DNA of 38,992 nucleotides from Acidimicrobiales bacterium (GCA_030448025.1 JAUJNQ010000004.1:338712-377703), one strand, 5' to 3'. Positions 6,659-16,443 are shown, counted from the first letter of the stretch. Notes: generated by a model from the letters alone, not told the origin. A program made the numbers and translations.

Positions 6659-7492
6659 CTATTCCTGGTAGTACTGGCCATACCACTCCACGAAGCGGCC
6701 GATGCCGACCTCGATCGGCGTGGCCGGCGAGAACTCGACGTCACGAACCAGATCGTCGACATCGGCGTAGGTGGCGGTCACGTCGCCGGGTTGCATGGGC
6801 AGGAGGTTGAGCTCGGCGCGCCGGCCGAGGGCTTGCTCGAGCGCCCCGATGAACGCCATGAGCTCGACCGGGCTGTTGTTGCCGATGTTGTAGAGCCGGT
6901 AGGGGGCGGTGCTGGTGGCGGGATCGGGCGAATCACCGGACCACGACGGGTTCGGGGAGGCCACGTTGTCCAGCACCCGCACCACACCCTCGACGATGTC
7001 GTCGATGTAGGTGAAGTCGCGGCGCATCCTGCCCTCGTTGAACACGTCGATGGGCCGGCCCTCGAGGATGGCCTTGGTGAAGAGGAACAGGGCCATGTCG
7101 GGCCTTCCCCAGGGTCCGTACACGGTGAAGAACCGCAATCCGGTCGTCGGGATGGCGTAGAGGTGGCTGTAGGTGTGGGCCATCAGCTCGGTGGCCTTCT
7201 TGGTGGCGGCATAGAGGCTCACGGGGTGGTCCACGTTGTGGTGCACCGAGAAGGGCATGGTCGTGTTGGCGCCGTAGACCGAGCTGGAGGAGGCGTAGAC
7301 AAGGTGGTCGGTGCCCCGGTGCCGGCAGGCTTCGAGAACGTTGAGCGTGCCAACGATGTTCGAGTCCACGTAGGCGTGGGGTTCTTCAACGAGTAGCGCA
7401 CGCCGGCCTGGGCGGCCAGGTGCACCACCCGGTCGGGGGAACGATCGAACGCAGCGTCGACGGTCGCTCGGTCGATGAGGTCGCCCGAATTT
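6659..7492 (-). pseudogene. Nucleotide-sugar epimerase (UDP-glucuronate 4-epimerase-like), 5'-truncated and frameshifted
   Basis: This is an extended short-chain dehydrogenase/reductase. From about 7384 leftward one frame reads [30 protein letters not shown], the catalytic YAATKKATE (YxxxK), [38 protein letters not shown] and ends [14 protein letters not shown]. The preceding part ([35 protein letters not shown]) is in another frame: one C is missing from the Asn-Pro-His codons near 7385. The first roughly 60 residues, with the GxxGxxG NAD site, are replaced by unrelated sequence from about 7493. Two further fragments lie at 15150-15741 and 21193-21474. As it stands it cannot bind NAD and is presumably dead. 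Confidence 0.85.
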
Positions 7493-7625
7493 CTGAGACC
7501 ACCTCCGGCTGTGACTGAGAGGCCCGCGCCGACGGCGATGGGACGTCGGCAATAAATTCACCCATCGTGTTACTCAAGTACTCACAGTGGTCGCCCGATC
7601 ATGAGTACAGCAACCAAGACCGATC

Positions 7626-7718
7626 CCACGAAACGGCAAACCCGGGGAAACCCGGAACACGCAAAGCCACGGGCCTGTAGGAGCACCTCGCTCCCAAGGC
7701 AGCCGAGCTACCGAATGG
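7626..7718 (+). ncRNA. Cyclic di-GMP-I (GEMM) riboswitch aptamer
   Basis: The 5' region of the CAP-protein gene contains the GEMM-I signature in order: CGGCAAACC, a GAAA-type tetraloop in CCGGGGAAACCCGG, ACGCAAAGCCACGGGCCT, a hairpin GGAGCACCTCGCTCC, and AGGCAGCCGAGCTACCGA. Both helices and the conserved A-rich and G-rich junction bases match the aptamer as known from Vibrio Vc2 and actinobacterial examples. It binds c-di-GMP and controls the gene starting at 7764. Confidence 0.9.
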
Positions 7719-7763
7719 GGGCCTCGCCCTCCGTGGGTCTTACCAACCTGGAGGGAAAGAGCC
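7717..7763 (+). promoter_or_regulatory. Riboswitch expression platform with sequestrable Shine-Dalgarno
   Basis: The Shine-Dalgarno GGAGGG (7750-7755) is perfectly complementary to CCCTCC at 7727-7732. That same stretch can instead pair with GGGGGC at 7717-7722 directly after the aptamer. This gives two exclusive hairpins, one hiding and one freeing the ribosome site, which suggests translational control. Which state ligand binding favours cannot be read from sequence alone. Confidence 0.6.
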
Positions 7764-8450
7764 ATGAACACCAACAAGAAGTTTCGCATTGCCATGGGAG
7801 CAGGCCTGGCATCGGTGATGGCGCTCAGCGTGGTCCCCGCCCCCGCCTTCGCCGACACCGGCTCGGATGAGTCGAGCTTCGTGAACAAGCTCAACGGCCT
7901 GCGGGCCTCGAAGGGGCTTCGTCCCCTCGGTGTCCACGGGGGCCTGGTGAACATGGCCCGTGGCTGGTCGTCCCAGATGGCCTCCAGGGGCTCCATCTCA
8001 CACAACCCCAACATGGCAGCTCAGGCTCCGGGCAACTGGGCCCGCCTGGGTGAGAACGTGGGCATGGGCCCAAGCGTGGACTCGCTGCACAACGCCTTCG
8101 TGGCCAGCCCCTCCCACTACGCCAACATCGTCAACGGCCACTACGACTCGGTGGGCGTGGGTGTGGTGCAGTCGGGCAGCACCATGTTCGTGACCTTCAA
8201 CTTCATGGCCACCCAAGCGGCCCCCGCCCCCGCTCCCGTGGCCGTTGCCCACCACTACTTCGCCCCCCCGCCCCCGCCGGCACCCGCCGCTCCGGCAGCT
8301 CGCAGGGTGTGTCGCAAGGTCCGCAGGCGGACGGTCTGTCGGGTAGTCAAGGCTCGCGCCGTCAAGGGACGCGCCGTCAAGGGACGCAAGGCCACCAAGG
8401 GACGCAAGGCCGTCAAGGCTCGCCGCACGGTGCGCCGGGGTCGCCGCTGA
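7764..8450 (+). CDS. Secreted CAP-domain (SCP-like) protein with basic C-terminal tail
   Basis: This is a 228-aa protein with a Sec signal peptide (residues 1-30; NKKFRIAMGAGLASVMALSV, cleavage after AFA). The CAP domain spans about 35-150: FVNKLNGLRASKGLRPLGVH, RGSISHNPNM, RLGENVGMGP, VGVGVVQSG and FVTFNFM match family motifs, including the His and Glu of the CAP cavity. A Pro/Ala linker (about 152-178) leads to a strongly basic tail with a short disulfide candidate (VCRKVRRRTVC) and repeated KGRAVKGRKATKGRK-like units, which could bind anionic wall polymers or nucleic acids. Bacterial CAP proteins are extracellular, with largely undefined roles at the cell surface. The upstream GEMM riboswitch ties expression to c-di-GMP. 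Confidence 0.88.
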   Translation: MNTNKKFRIAMGAGLASVMALSVVPAPAFADTGSDESSFVNKLNGLRASKGLRPLGVHGGLVNMARGWSSQMASRGSISHNPNMAAQAPGNWARLGENVGMGPSVDSLHNAFVASPSHYANIVNGHYDSVGVGVVQSGSTMFVTFNFMATQAAPAPAPVAVAHHYFAPPPPPAPAAPAARRVCRKVRRRTVCRVVKARAVKGRAVKGRKATKGRKAVKARRTVRRGRR

Positions 8451-8471
8451 CCCTCCAGCGGACAGGCGACC

Positions 8472-8495
8472 AAGCGGGGCCTTCGGGCCCCGCTT
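8472..8495 (+). terminator. Intrinsic terminator after the CAP-protein gene
   Basis: AAGCGGGGCC-TTCG-GGCCCCGCTT is a perfect 10-bp stem with a stable TTCG tetraloop, followed by TCTTCG, 21 bases after the stop codon. Confidence 0.85.
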
Positions 8496-8497
8496 CT

Positions 8498-8877
8498 TCG
8501 CGTCCGCCTTCAACGGGGCGCCGGCAGGGCCAGTCATGTGACGACCCCAGCTCGACAGGTTGCTTTGGTCGTTCGGTGTCATTGGGCGGTGTTTCGACTT
8601 GCCTCGCGCGGGTACGCCTCAAGTGGACGGTCCCGGAGCTCGGGCACATCGACCTTTGAGAGGACTGGCTCGTGGAAGTGGCACCGGGTAGAGCTGAACA
8701 GAAGCGCTATCGACAGCGGATGCATACGTGGTCGGCGACGCTGCTGTCATCGGGGGCACAACGGCGACATCCCCGCCCGAAGGAGCGCTCCGCCACGTCA
8801 GCGATGACCAACCAGAGCGAAGGGTGGTCTGGTGTCCAAAGCTCGGCAGTCGGCCTCCACCGATCCGAGGGCGGTTG
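8498..8877. other. Intergenic stretch upstream of the hybrid kinase, no gene seen
   Basis: No open frame here shows family features. One frame leading into the kinase gene stays open back to 8728, but its translation has no recognisable domain, and a better ribosome site (GAGGG) precedes the GTG at 8878. No convincing promoter or RNA was found. Confidence 0.4.
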
Positions 8878-11521
<2,644 letters not shown>

Positions 11522-11522
<1 letters not shown>

Positions 11523-11785
11523 AGGGCCGTGGCTGGCGGTGGCGTGGCGGCCAGCTCGGCCTCGGCGTGGGCGGGGCGTGCGGCACACCACGGCCACCTG
11601 CTCCTCGCGCAGGGCGCCGGAGTGGAAGGCCGAGGCGGTGTGGGGCAGCTCGGGCAGCTGGCGGGCCATGGCCACCAGCCGGTGGGCCCGACCGCGTGAC
11701 ACGCCGCACTTTCAAGCCACCCATTGCTCGGACGAGTGGATGCCCGCGCCCTCGAAGGCTTCCGTGTCGAGCTGGGCGTCATCGG
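11522..11785 (-). pseudogene. Fragment of a DUF222/HNH (13E12-type) gene
   Basis: Read leftward, this matches residues about 46-130 of the intact gene at 16444-17685: TEAFEGAGIHSSEQWVA, KCGVSRGRAHRLVAMARQLP, ALREEQVAVVCR and HATASHGPL. There is an in-frame TGA where the intact copy has Trp (WVAW), and a frameshift after VVCR. The HNH nuclease part is absent. It abuts the toxin gene of duplication copy A. Confidence 0.85.
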
Positions 11786-12207
11786 CGCACGGGGTTGATC
11801 CATGTGATGTCGATGAAGCGGGCGAAGTCGGAGTCGGCGCTCACGATCTGCAGCCCGTGCTCGATGCCCAAAGCGGCGAGAGCGGCATCGGTGACGAGGT
11901 TCCCTCGCAAGTCGAGGTCCCGGACAAGACGTCCGAGGATTCCGCGGTGCGACCGGCCAGGGACGGGTACCCACGCCGCCGGCGCGTCGAGCCACTCCTC
12001 GACGAAGCGCCAGGCGTCATCGGGCGCCAGGGGCTCGCGTAACGCCCGAGGGTGCGTGGCGATCCGGACGAAGGCGGTCAGCGACATCCATGGCAGGCCA
12101 ACCCGCTGCGTGCCGTTCAACGCCTCCTCGAGCCAGAGCCGCCCGGCGTCGTGGAACGGGCTTTCCTCGTCGACCGCATAGAGCAGGACGTTGGCGTCAA
12201 CGAGCAT
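11779..12207 (-). CDS. vapC: VapC-family PIN toxin (copy A, first module)
   Basis: This is a 142-aa PIN-domain toxin of the type whose N-terminus reads MLVDANVLLYAVDEESPFHD. The first catalytic Asp is D4. LPWMSLTAFVRIATHP and a C-terminal set of acids (NLVTDAALAALGIEHGLQIV, SADSDFARF) complete the PIN signature. The ATG directly follows the antitoxin stop (TAG then ATG). It is full-length. The C-terminal third (LAALGIEHG onward, left of 11882) is outside the duplicated segment, and copy B has a different sequence there. The 3' end overlaps the DUF222 fragment by a few bases. Confidence 0.88.
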   Translation of the reverse strand: MLVDANVLLYAVDEESPFHDAGRLWLEEALNGTQRVGLPWMSLTAFVRIATHPRALREPLAPDDAWRFVEEWLDAPAAWVPVPGRSHRGILGRLVRDLDLRGNLVTDAALAALGIEHGLQIVSADSDFARFIDITWINPVRR

Positions 12208-12438
12208 CTACCGCGCCTCGACCCCCTCGAGGGCTTCGAGCGCGCCCGCCACATCGGAGACGTCGATCTTCACGCCCAGCCGGCGCGTCCGTTGCTCGAA
12301 CCGCTGAACGTCTCTGCGAGGGAGCAAGCCGCGGCGGATCAGCTCGTTCACTGCCCCGCTCACACCAAGTCCGCTCTCTCGGCGCAACTCCTCGATCGCC
12401 TTGGCCGTGTCATCGTCGAATTCGATGGTCGTGCGCAT
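12208..12438 (-). CDS. vapB: VapB-type antitoxin (copy A, first module)
   Basis: This is a 76-aa antitoxin partner of the adjacent VapC. The N-terminus MRTTIEFDDDTAKAIEELRR and GVSGAVNELIRRGL form a ribbon-helix-helix DNA-binding part. The tail (RRLGVKIDVSDVAGALEALE) would bind the toxin. A minus-strand TAACTT hexamer ends 7 bases before the ATG, so the message is probably leaderless. The equivalent gene in copy B lost 101 bp, including the start of the toxin-binding tail. Confidence 0.87.
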   Translation of the reverse strand: MRTTIEFDDDTAKAIEELRRESGLGVSGAVNELIRRGLLPRRDVQRFEQRTRRLGVKIDVSDVAGALEALEGVEAR

Positions 12439-12572
12439 GCGCCCAAGTTACCACGTGTGTGCTAGCCTTATCGCATGTCCGTGCGACGGCCCTGGGCGCT
12501 GTCGTGCTGCAGCCTGTGATAGCTGCCGAGGTCCCGAGGTCGCTGACGGCGGCGCCTCGGAACCCGATATGT

Positions 12573-12806
12573 ATGCTGGTGACCATCAGACGTATACAGC
12601 TTCACCTCGACGAGGACCTCGATGAGGCATTGGCCATTCAGGCCGCCGAGCTGGGCTTGCCCAAGGCGGCCCTCATTCGCCGGTACCTGGCCGAGCACGT
12701 CTCGGTGCGGTCCCGTGGTGACGACCCCAGCGCGGCCCTGATCGGCGTCTATCAGGGGACCCCCGACGAAAGCGGCGACATCGACGAGACCGTTTACCGG
12801 CCGTGA
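12573..12806 (+). CDS. Antitoxin of a VapBC-type pair (copy A, second module)
   Basis: This product is up to 77 aa. The core IRRIQLHLDEDLDEALAIQA and GLPKAALIRRYLAEHV is a ribbon-helix-helix. The acidic tail (DDPSAALIGVYQGTPDESGD) is typical for toxin binding. The start is unclear: ATG at 12573, GTG at 12579, or, by alignment to the vapB at 6306-6569 whose promoter-start region is similar (TGTATGCT, then CC-ATG-CGC-CGG), the homologous codon here is ATC. It overlaps the downstream toxin start by 4 bases. It is transcribed away from the first vapB, with a shared intergenic region of 134 bp. Confidence 0.82.
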   Translation: MLVTIRRIQLHLDEDLDEALAIQAAELGLPKAALIRRYLAEHVSVRSRGDDPSAALIGVYQGTPDESGDIDETVYRP

Positions 12807-13195
12807 GGCTGGCAGACACCAGCTTCTGGGTGGCGCTGGCGGCCGCAAGAGACCGGCACCACGGCGATGCTGTCCTGCTCTGGACCGCACAACGCGAGCC
12901 GGTCGTGGTCACCAATCATGTGGCAGGCGAGACGTGGACCTACCTTCGCCGGCGGGCAGGCCATGGTCCCGCCATGGCCGCGCTGGCCGTGTTCCGCTCA
13001 GCGAGGGTCCGCCTGGTGCACGTCGAGGGGGCGGTGGAGAGCGAAGCGTGGAGTTGGCTGGCTCGCCATGACGAGCGCGAGTACTCCTTCGTCGACGCCA
13101 CGAGCTTCGCCCTCATGCGACGCCTGCGCGTCCGAGAGGCCCTCGCCTTCGACGGCGACTTCTCGGCCGCCGGCTACCTCGAACTACGCCCCTGA
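12803..13195 (+). CDS. vapC: PIN-domain VapC-type toxin (copy A, second module)
   Basis: This is a 130-aa PIN protein starting at the GTG of a GTGA overlap with its antitoxin. Catalytic acids fit the family: D5 (RLADTSFWVALAA), E in NHVAGETWTYLRR, D in SFVDATSFALMRR, and the final pair in ALAFDGDFSAAGY. It is full-length and presumed an RNase. The gene is repeated with an identical predicted protein at 18846-19238. Confidence 0.9.
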   Translation: MRLADTSFWVALAAARDRHHGDAVLLWTAQREPVVVTNHVAGETWTYLRRRAGHGPAMAALAVFRSARVRLVHVEGAVESEAWSWLARHDEREYSFVDATSFALMRRLRVREALAFDGDFSAAGYLELRP

Positions 13196-13235
13196 AGCGG
13201 ATCCGCCAGGAAGCGGCCATGCTGTCATGACATGG

Positions 13236-13580
13236 TCAAAGGCCGAGCAGAAGGCGCAACCGCTCCTCAACGGCGGTGAGCACCGAAGTCGACACCGAGC
13301 CCCATGCTCCTTCGATCAGCCGCTCAACGGAGACCGAACGCAAGTCCTCGCACTTCACGAAGCTCTGCATGCGCACGCCGCCATCGGGGGGCTCGATGGC
13401 GACATGGGTTGGGATACCCCGCTGACGAGTCGTCATTGGCACCACCATGACCAGTCCGGACAGACCACGGTTGAAGCGGTCGACGGAGATGACGAGGGCC
13501 GGCCGCCTCCCCGCTTGCTCGTGCCCCCGGGTGGGGCTGAAGTCTACCAGCCAGACCTCGCCGCGAGCCGGGTTTGCCAA
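13236..13580 (-). CDS. mazF: MazF/PemK-family endoribonuclease toxin (copy A)
   Basis: This is a 114-aa protein of the MazF fold, a ribosome-independent mRNA interferase. Motifs are RGEVWLVDFSPTRGHEQAGR, RPALVISVDRFN, VVPMTTRQRGIPTHVAI and SFVKCEDLRSVSVERL. The start is a TTG at 13580 immediately after the antitoxin TAA, so coupling is likely. It converges with the vapC ending at 13195. An identical protein is encoded at 19279-19623. Confidence 0.9.
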   Translation of the reverse strand: MANPARGEVWLVDFSPTRGHEQAGRRPALVISVDRFNRGLSGLVMVVPMTTRQRGIPTHVAIEPPDGGVRMQSFVKCEDLRSVSVERLIEGAWGSVSTSVLTAVEERLRLLLGL

Positions 13581-13829
13581 TTACGCCTCGCCCAGGTCGT
13601 CACCCAGGGTGCCCTCGAGGTCCGCTCGCTCCTGGAGCTCCTCGGCCCATCCCTCGGGGTCGGCTCGGAGCGAGGCGTAGGCGGCATCCAGCTCTGTGAA
13701 GAACCGAGCACGCCGGTAGGAGTCGACCGCCCGCTCCAGCACGCGGTGCATTGGCTCGCCCGTGGCCGCCGCCAGTTCCCTCAGCGTGACTCTGGTCTCT
13801 TCGCTGATCCGTACTGTCGTGCTGCCCAC
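13581..13829 (-). CDS. Ribbon-helix-helix antitoxin of the MazF module (copy A)
   Basis: This is an 82-aa product from a GTG at 13829 with GGAGGG seven bases upstream. MGSTTVRISEETRVTLRELA and EPMHRVLERAVDSYRRARFF make a ribbon-helix-helix. The acidic tail (WAEELQERADLEGTLGDDLG) would fill the MazF RNA-binding groove. It lies directly upstream of mazF. The inverted repeat at 13846-13863 is a candidate operator. Confidence 0.85.
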   Translation of the reverse strand: MGSTTVRISEETRVTLRELAAATGEPMHRVLERAVDSYRRARFFTELDAAYASLRADPEGWAEELQERADLEGTLGDDLGEA

Positions 13830-13845
13830 AGCCAGTCCCTCCGGT

Positions 13846-13863
13846 GTAGACGTTGCAGTCTAC
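13846..13863. promoter_or_regulatory. Inverted repeat upstream of the MazF module
   Basis: GTAGAC-GTTGCA-GTCTAC is a perfect 6-bp inverted repeat 17 bases upstream of the antitoxin start. The minus-strand hexamer TAGACT inside it could be the -10. This is the expected position of an autorepression site. It is repeated at 19889-19906. Confidence 0.55.
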
Positions 13864-13930
13864 TACTTGGGCTACAGCGGATCACGCCGCAGCACGGTCG
13901 CAGAGCCGCACCAATCCGCCACGAAGCGGC

Positions 13931-14446
13931 CATGTGTGGCACTACTTCGAGTGGGCGTGGAGCTTCGTCGGACATCCCGATCGGGGCTTGGCCTCGGAGG
14001 AGTTCCGCCGCCTCTGGCGCTCCTGGGGGGATGGCACCCAATTCGGCCGGTGGGACTCCTGGTCGCCGTACGTCGTGTCGCTGCGGGCCTGGACCCGCTG
14101 CGGTCTGTTCGGGCCGCTGGTGGCCAGCACCGACGATGAAGCCGACTTCCTCGCCGGCATCGCACTCCACGCCGGCTTCGTGCGGGCCAACCTCGAGCTC
14201 AACGTCGGCGGCAACCACTTTCTCGAGAACCTGAAGGCCGAACCCACCGGACTGCGACCGGCCATCGAGGCCATGCGGACGTGGCTGGGAGCGGTGCTCC
14301 TGCCCGACGGCGAGGTGCCCCTGTTCAACGACTGCACCGCCCGGTTGGAGCGGGCGGCGAAGAACGCCGACGAGGTGGTGGTCACCGCCTCCCACGACGG
14401 CGCCGCCCTCAGCCTGCTCACCACGGTTGCCCCACCGGGCGGCTGA
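13931..14446 (+). pseudogene. Heparinase II/III-like gene fragment (copy A)
   Basis: The frame reads WHYFEWAWSFVG, FRRLWRSWGDGTQFGRWDSW, LAGIALHAGFVRANLELNVG, GNHFLENLKA, then jumps to AIEAMRTWLGAVLLPDGEVP and LFNDC. These are successive blocks of the N-terminal domain of heparinase II/III-family proteins, which act on acidic polysaccharides. Roughly 70 residues between NLKA and AIEAMRTWLG appear deleted in frame, and the catalytic C-terminal domain is missing, so this is a remnant. It is repeated with an identical translation in copy B. Such genes commonly sit in exopolysaccharide loci, matching the epimerase fragments nearby. Confidence 0.7.
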
Positions 14447-14497
14447 TGCCGGTCGTTACCCAAGCACCAACCTTCCCCGCCTGCTGCCCTACCTAGT

Positions 14498-14511
14498 ACC
14501 CTACGTAGGGT
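14498..14511. promoter_or_regulatory. Palindromic operator overlapping the vapB start
   Basis: ACCCTACGTAGGGT is a perfect 14-bp palindrome that ends within the GTG start of the next vapB. A TACCCT hexamer (14497-14502) seven bases before the GTG is a good -10, so transcription would begin at the start codon and repressor binding would block it. It is repeated at 20541-20554. Confidence 0.65.
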
Positions 14512-14737
14512 GCGAAAGACCAGCGTCTATCTGAGCGAGGTGCAGGCGGAGCGCTTGGCCCGCCTGTCGAAGCAACAACGGCGTCCCCAGGCGGAGATCA
14601 TCCGCGACGCCATCGCCGCCTACGCTGCCCCACGCCCGGAGGAACGACGCTTCAGCCTTGACGGCGTGGTCGTGGGCGACGGAGCCACGATCGCCGACGT
14701 CGACGAGGACGAGTTGCTTCGCGGCTTCGGAGAGTGA
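14510..14737 (+). CDS. vapB: VapB-type antitoxin (copy A, third module)
   Basis: This is a 75-aa product from a GTG inside the palindrome. MRKTSVYLSEVQAERLARLS and QRRPQAEIIRDAIAAYA are a ribbon-helix-helix. The tail FSLDGVVVGDGATIADVDED is the toxin-binding part. It overlaps the toxin gene by 4 bases (GTGA). A leaderless transcript is inferred from the -10 position. Confidence 0.88.
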   Translation: MRKTSVYLSEVQAERLARLSKQQRRPQAEIIRDAIAAYAAPRPEERRFSLDGVVVGDGATIADVDEDELLRGFGE

Positions 14738-15159
14738 CCCTCGTCGTCGACGCTGCTCCGCTCATCGCCCTGGCCGACAGGGCGGATCCCCGGCGCGAGG
14801 CAGTCCAGGCGCTCTTCTACCAAGAGGACGGCGAGCTGATCGTTCCCGCCCAGGTCACGGCCGAGGTCGACTACTTGCTTGGGTCTCGGCACGGCTCCGT
14901 CGCTCGACGGGCCTTCCTCGACGACCTGTCGTCCGGGCGATTCGTGGTGCCGTGCCTGCAGCAAGAGGACTATGCCGTGGTTGTGGACCTGGAGCGGTCC
15001 TACCACGATCTCGACCTCGGCCTCGCCGACTGCTCGATCGTGGTTCTGGCCCACCGCTACCGCACCACGCGCGTGGCGACGTTCGACCAGCGCCACTTCG
15101 GCGCCGTGAGGCCCCTCCAAGGCGGCATCTTCCAGCTCCTACCGGCGCCGCCTTGGTGA
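14734..15159 (+). CDS. vapC: VapC-type PIN toxin (copy A, third module), 3' end at a recombination junction
   Basis: This is a 141-aa PIN protein: [15 protein letters not shown] (D6), [28 protein letters not shown] and [14 protein letters not shown] give the catalytic acids. The last residues (PAPPW) and stop codon lie at or across the join to the epimerase fragment. GCCTTGGTGA, which ends the gene, is also the antisense start of the homologous epimerase stretch. The original C-terminus may therefore have been slightly different, though the PIN core is complete. An identical copy lies at 20777-21202. Confidence 0.88.
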   Translation: MTLVVDAAPLIALADRADPRREAVQALFYQEDGELIVPAQVTAEVDYLLGSRHGSVARRAFLDDLSSGRFVVPCLQQEDYAVVVDLERSYHDLDLGLADCSIVVLAHRYRTTRVATFDQRHFGAVRPLQGGIFQLLPAPPW

Positions 15160-15741
15160 AGAGGAACAGGGCCATGTCGGGCCTTCCCCAGGGTCCGTAC
15201 ACGGTGAAGAACCGCAATCCGGTCGTCGGGATGGCGTACAGGTGGCTGTAGGTGTGGGCCAACAGCTCGGTGGCCTTCTTGGTGGCGGCGTAGAGGCTGA
15301 CGGGGTGGTCCACGTTGTGGTGCACCGAGAAGGGCATGGTCGTGTTGGCGCCGTAGACCGAGCTGGAGGAGGCGTAGACAAGGTGGTCGGTGCCCCGGTG
15401 CCGGCAGGCTTCGAGAACGTTGAGCGTGCCAACGATGTTCGAGTCCACGTAGGCGCGGGGTTCTTCAACGAGTAGCGCACGCCGGCCTGGGCGGCCAGGT
15501 GCACCACCCGGTCGGGGGAACGATCGAACGCAGCGTCGACGGTCGCTCGGTCGATGAGGTCGCCTCGAACGAGCCCGAAGCCGCCCCGCGGCTCCAGCCA
15601 GGCGAGCCGAGCCTCCTTCAAGGTGGGGTCGTAGTAGTCGTTGACGTTGTCCAGACCCACGACCTCGTCGCCCCGGTCCAGCAACGCCGCGCTCACATGG
15701 GCGCCGATGAACCCCGCAGCGCCAGTGACGAGGACCTTCAC
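15150..15741 (-). pseudogene. Nucleotide-sugar epimerase N-terminal fragment (copy A)
   Basis: From a GTG at 15741 this encodes the NAD-binding start missing from the 6.7-7.5 kb copy ([40 protein letters not shown]), then [20 protein letters not shown] and [13 protein letters not shown]. Here the frame shifts, as in the first copy, and continues [19 protein letters not shown] to FLFTKA. It stops at the junction with vapC (15150), losing the C-terminal substrate domain. Both copies lack one C at the same place, though a neighbouring base differs (CAC versus CGC after repair). It is not functional. Confidence 0.88.
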
Positions 15742-15930
15742 GCCCGAAGGCTACGGCTGCGCTTCGTGGGCTGGCGGGATGCCGGTGAACATCGCGGGGT
15801 CCCGCTGGCCAGCGCGGCGCCATTGGGTGCAGCGCTCCGTGCACTACCAACATCCCGCGGTCGGTGAGGCGGTCGACCCCGCACCAGTCCGGGGACCACC
15901 CCGGTCGTGGAAGCGTCCGTCTCGCCCTCT

Positions 15931-16137
15931 TCAGTCGATACTGACAGCCGCCAGCACCAGGCCGGCGAAGCCGAACATGCTCGCCACGTTGGCGAAGTGA
16001 CGTGGCAGCATGCCGCGCATGCCGCGCATGTCGCTCCGCAGCTCGGCCATCTCGCCCCGCACCTCGGCCACGTCGGGCCCGCCGGAGTGGGCGGCCCACT
16101 CGTGTACCAGGCGTCGGGTGCTCTCATCAACAGCCAT
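15931..16137 (-). CDS. Small coiled-coil protein with C-terminal membrane segment (short form)
   Basis: This is a 68-aa product from the ATG at 16137. The N-terminus [20 protein letters not shown] is followed by few heptad-like units ([14 protein letters not shown]) and a C-terminal hydrophobic segment ([17 protein letters not shown]). It is the short form of the 153-aa protein at 21665-22126; both ends are nearly identical but most of the heptads are absent. I recognise no characterised family. The topology suggests a tail-anchored protein with a cytoplasmic coiled coil. About 60 bases upstream are conserved between the two copies. Confidence 0.65.
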   Translation of the reverse strand: MAVDESTRRLVHEWAAHSGGPDVAEVRGEMAELRSDMRGMRGMLPRHFANVASMFGFAGLVLAAVSID

Positions 16138-16443
16138 TGCCGGCTCCTGTGCGTCGTGTTGGCAACAAGGGGGAAGCCGAGGAGAATATGGGCGAAACTG
16201 GGCCCCGGTTGCGAACTGTGTTCCCTTCCGACGGGGTTCCACGTGCCGGGAGGCGCTGTGAGAGCTCAGCGTTCCCGCTCGGCTCTGACCAGCTCTTCGG
16301 GAGGCGCGCTCAGCCGGTACCTGGCGGTCACTGCGCGACGCTGACCGACGGCGGGCGGCCGCAACCAAGCTTCGGAGCAGCTCCACGGGCATGGGAGCGT
16401 GGTGGAGTGATTCACCCCAGCCGCGAGAACCCAGCCGATGTGT
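16138..16443. other. Intergenic stretch between two minus-strand genes, no gene seen
   Basis: The first 60 bases (to about 16195) match the region upstream of the paralogue at 22126 and probably hold its promoter. Beyond that I see no gene-like frame or structured RNA. Confidence 0.4.

Larger units (their letters stand above)
11882..16195. repeat. Segmental duplication, copy A
   Basis: Homologous to 18026-22185. The offset is 6144 up to about 12236, 6043 after the 101-bp deletion in copy B, and about 5733 after the 310-bp deletion in copy B. The stretch from about 12440 to 15330 gives identical translations in every frame I compared, while both flanks show scattered substitutions. Confidence 0.95.

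Noticed and set aside
7601-7870. Open frame over the GEMM region (starting ATGAGTACAGCAACC)
   Set aside because: The sequence is explained by the conserved riboswitch aptamer, and the frame runs out of phase into the CAP gene.
13196-13235. TGTCATGACA palindrome between convergent vapC and mazF as an operator
   Set aside because: It lies between two gene 3' ends, away from any promoter, and is short; probably chance.
12867-14234. Long 455-codon plus-strand open frame across the vapC and MazF region (and its twin at 18910-20277)
   Set aside because: It is a high-GC shadow frame: it overlaps well-supported toxin and antitoxin genes on both strands and has no family features.
14855-16099. 414-codon minus-strand open frame across the third vapC and the epimerase fragment
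   Set aside because: It contains epimerase homology only in its middle part and joins it to antisense vapC sequence; it is a by-product of the recombination join, not a gene.
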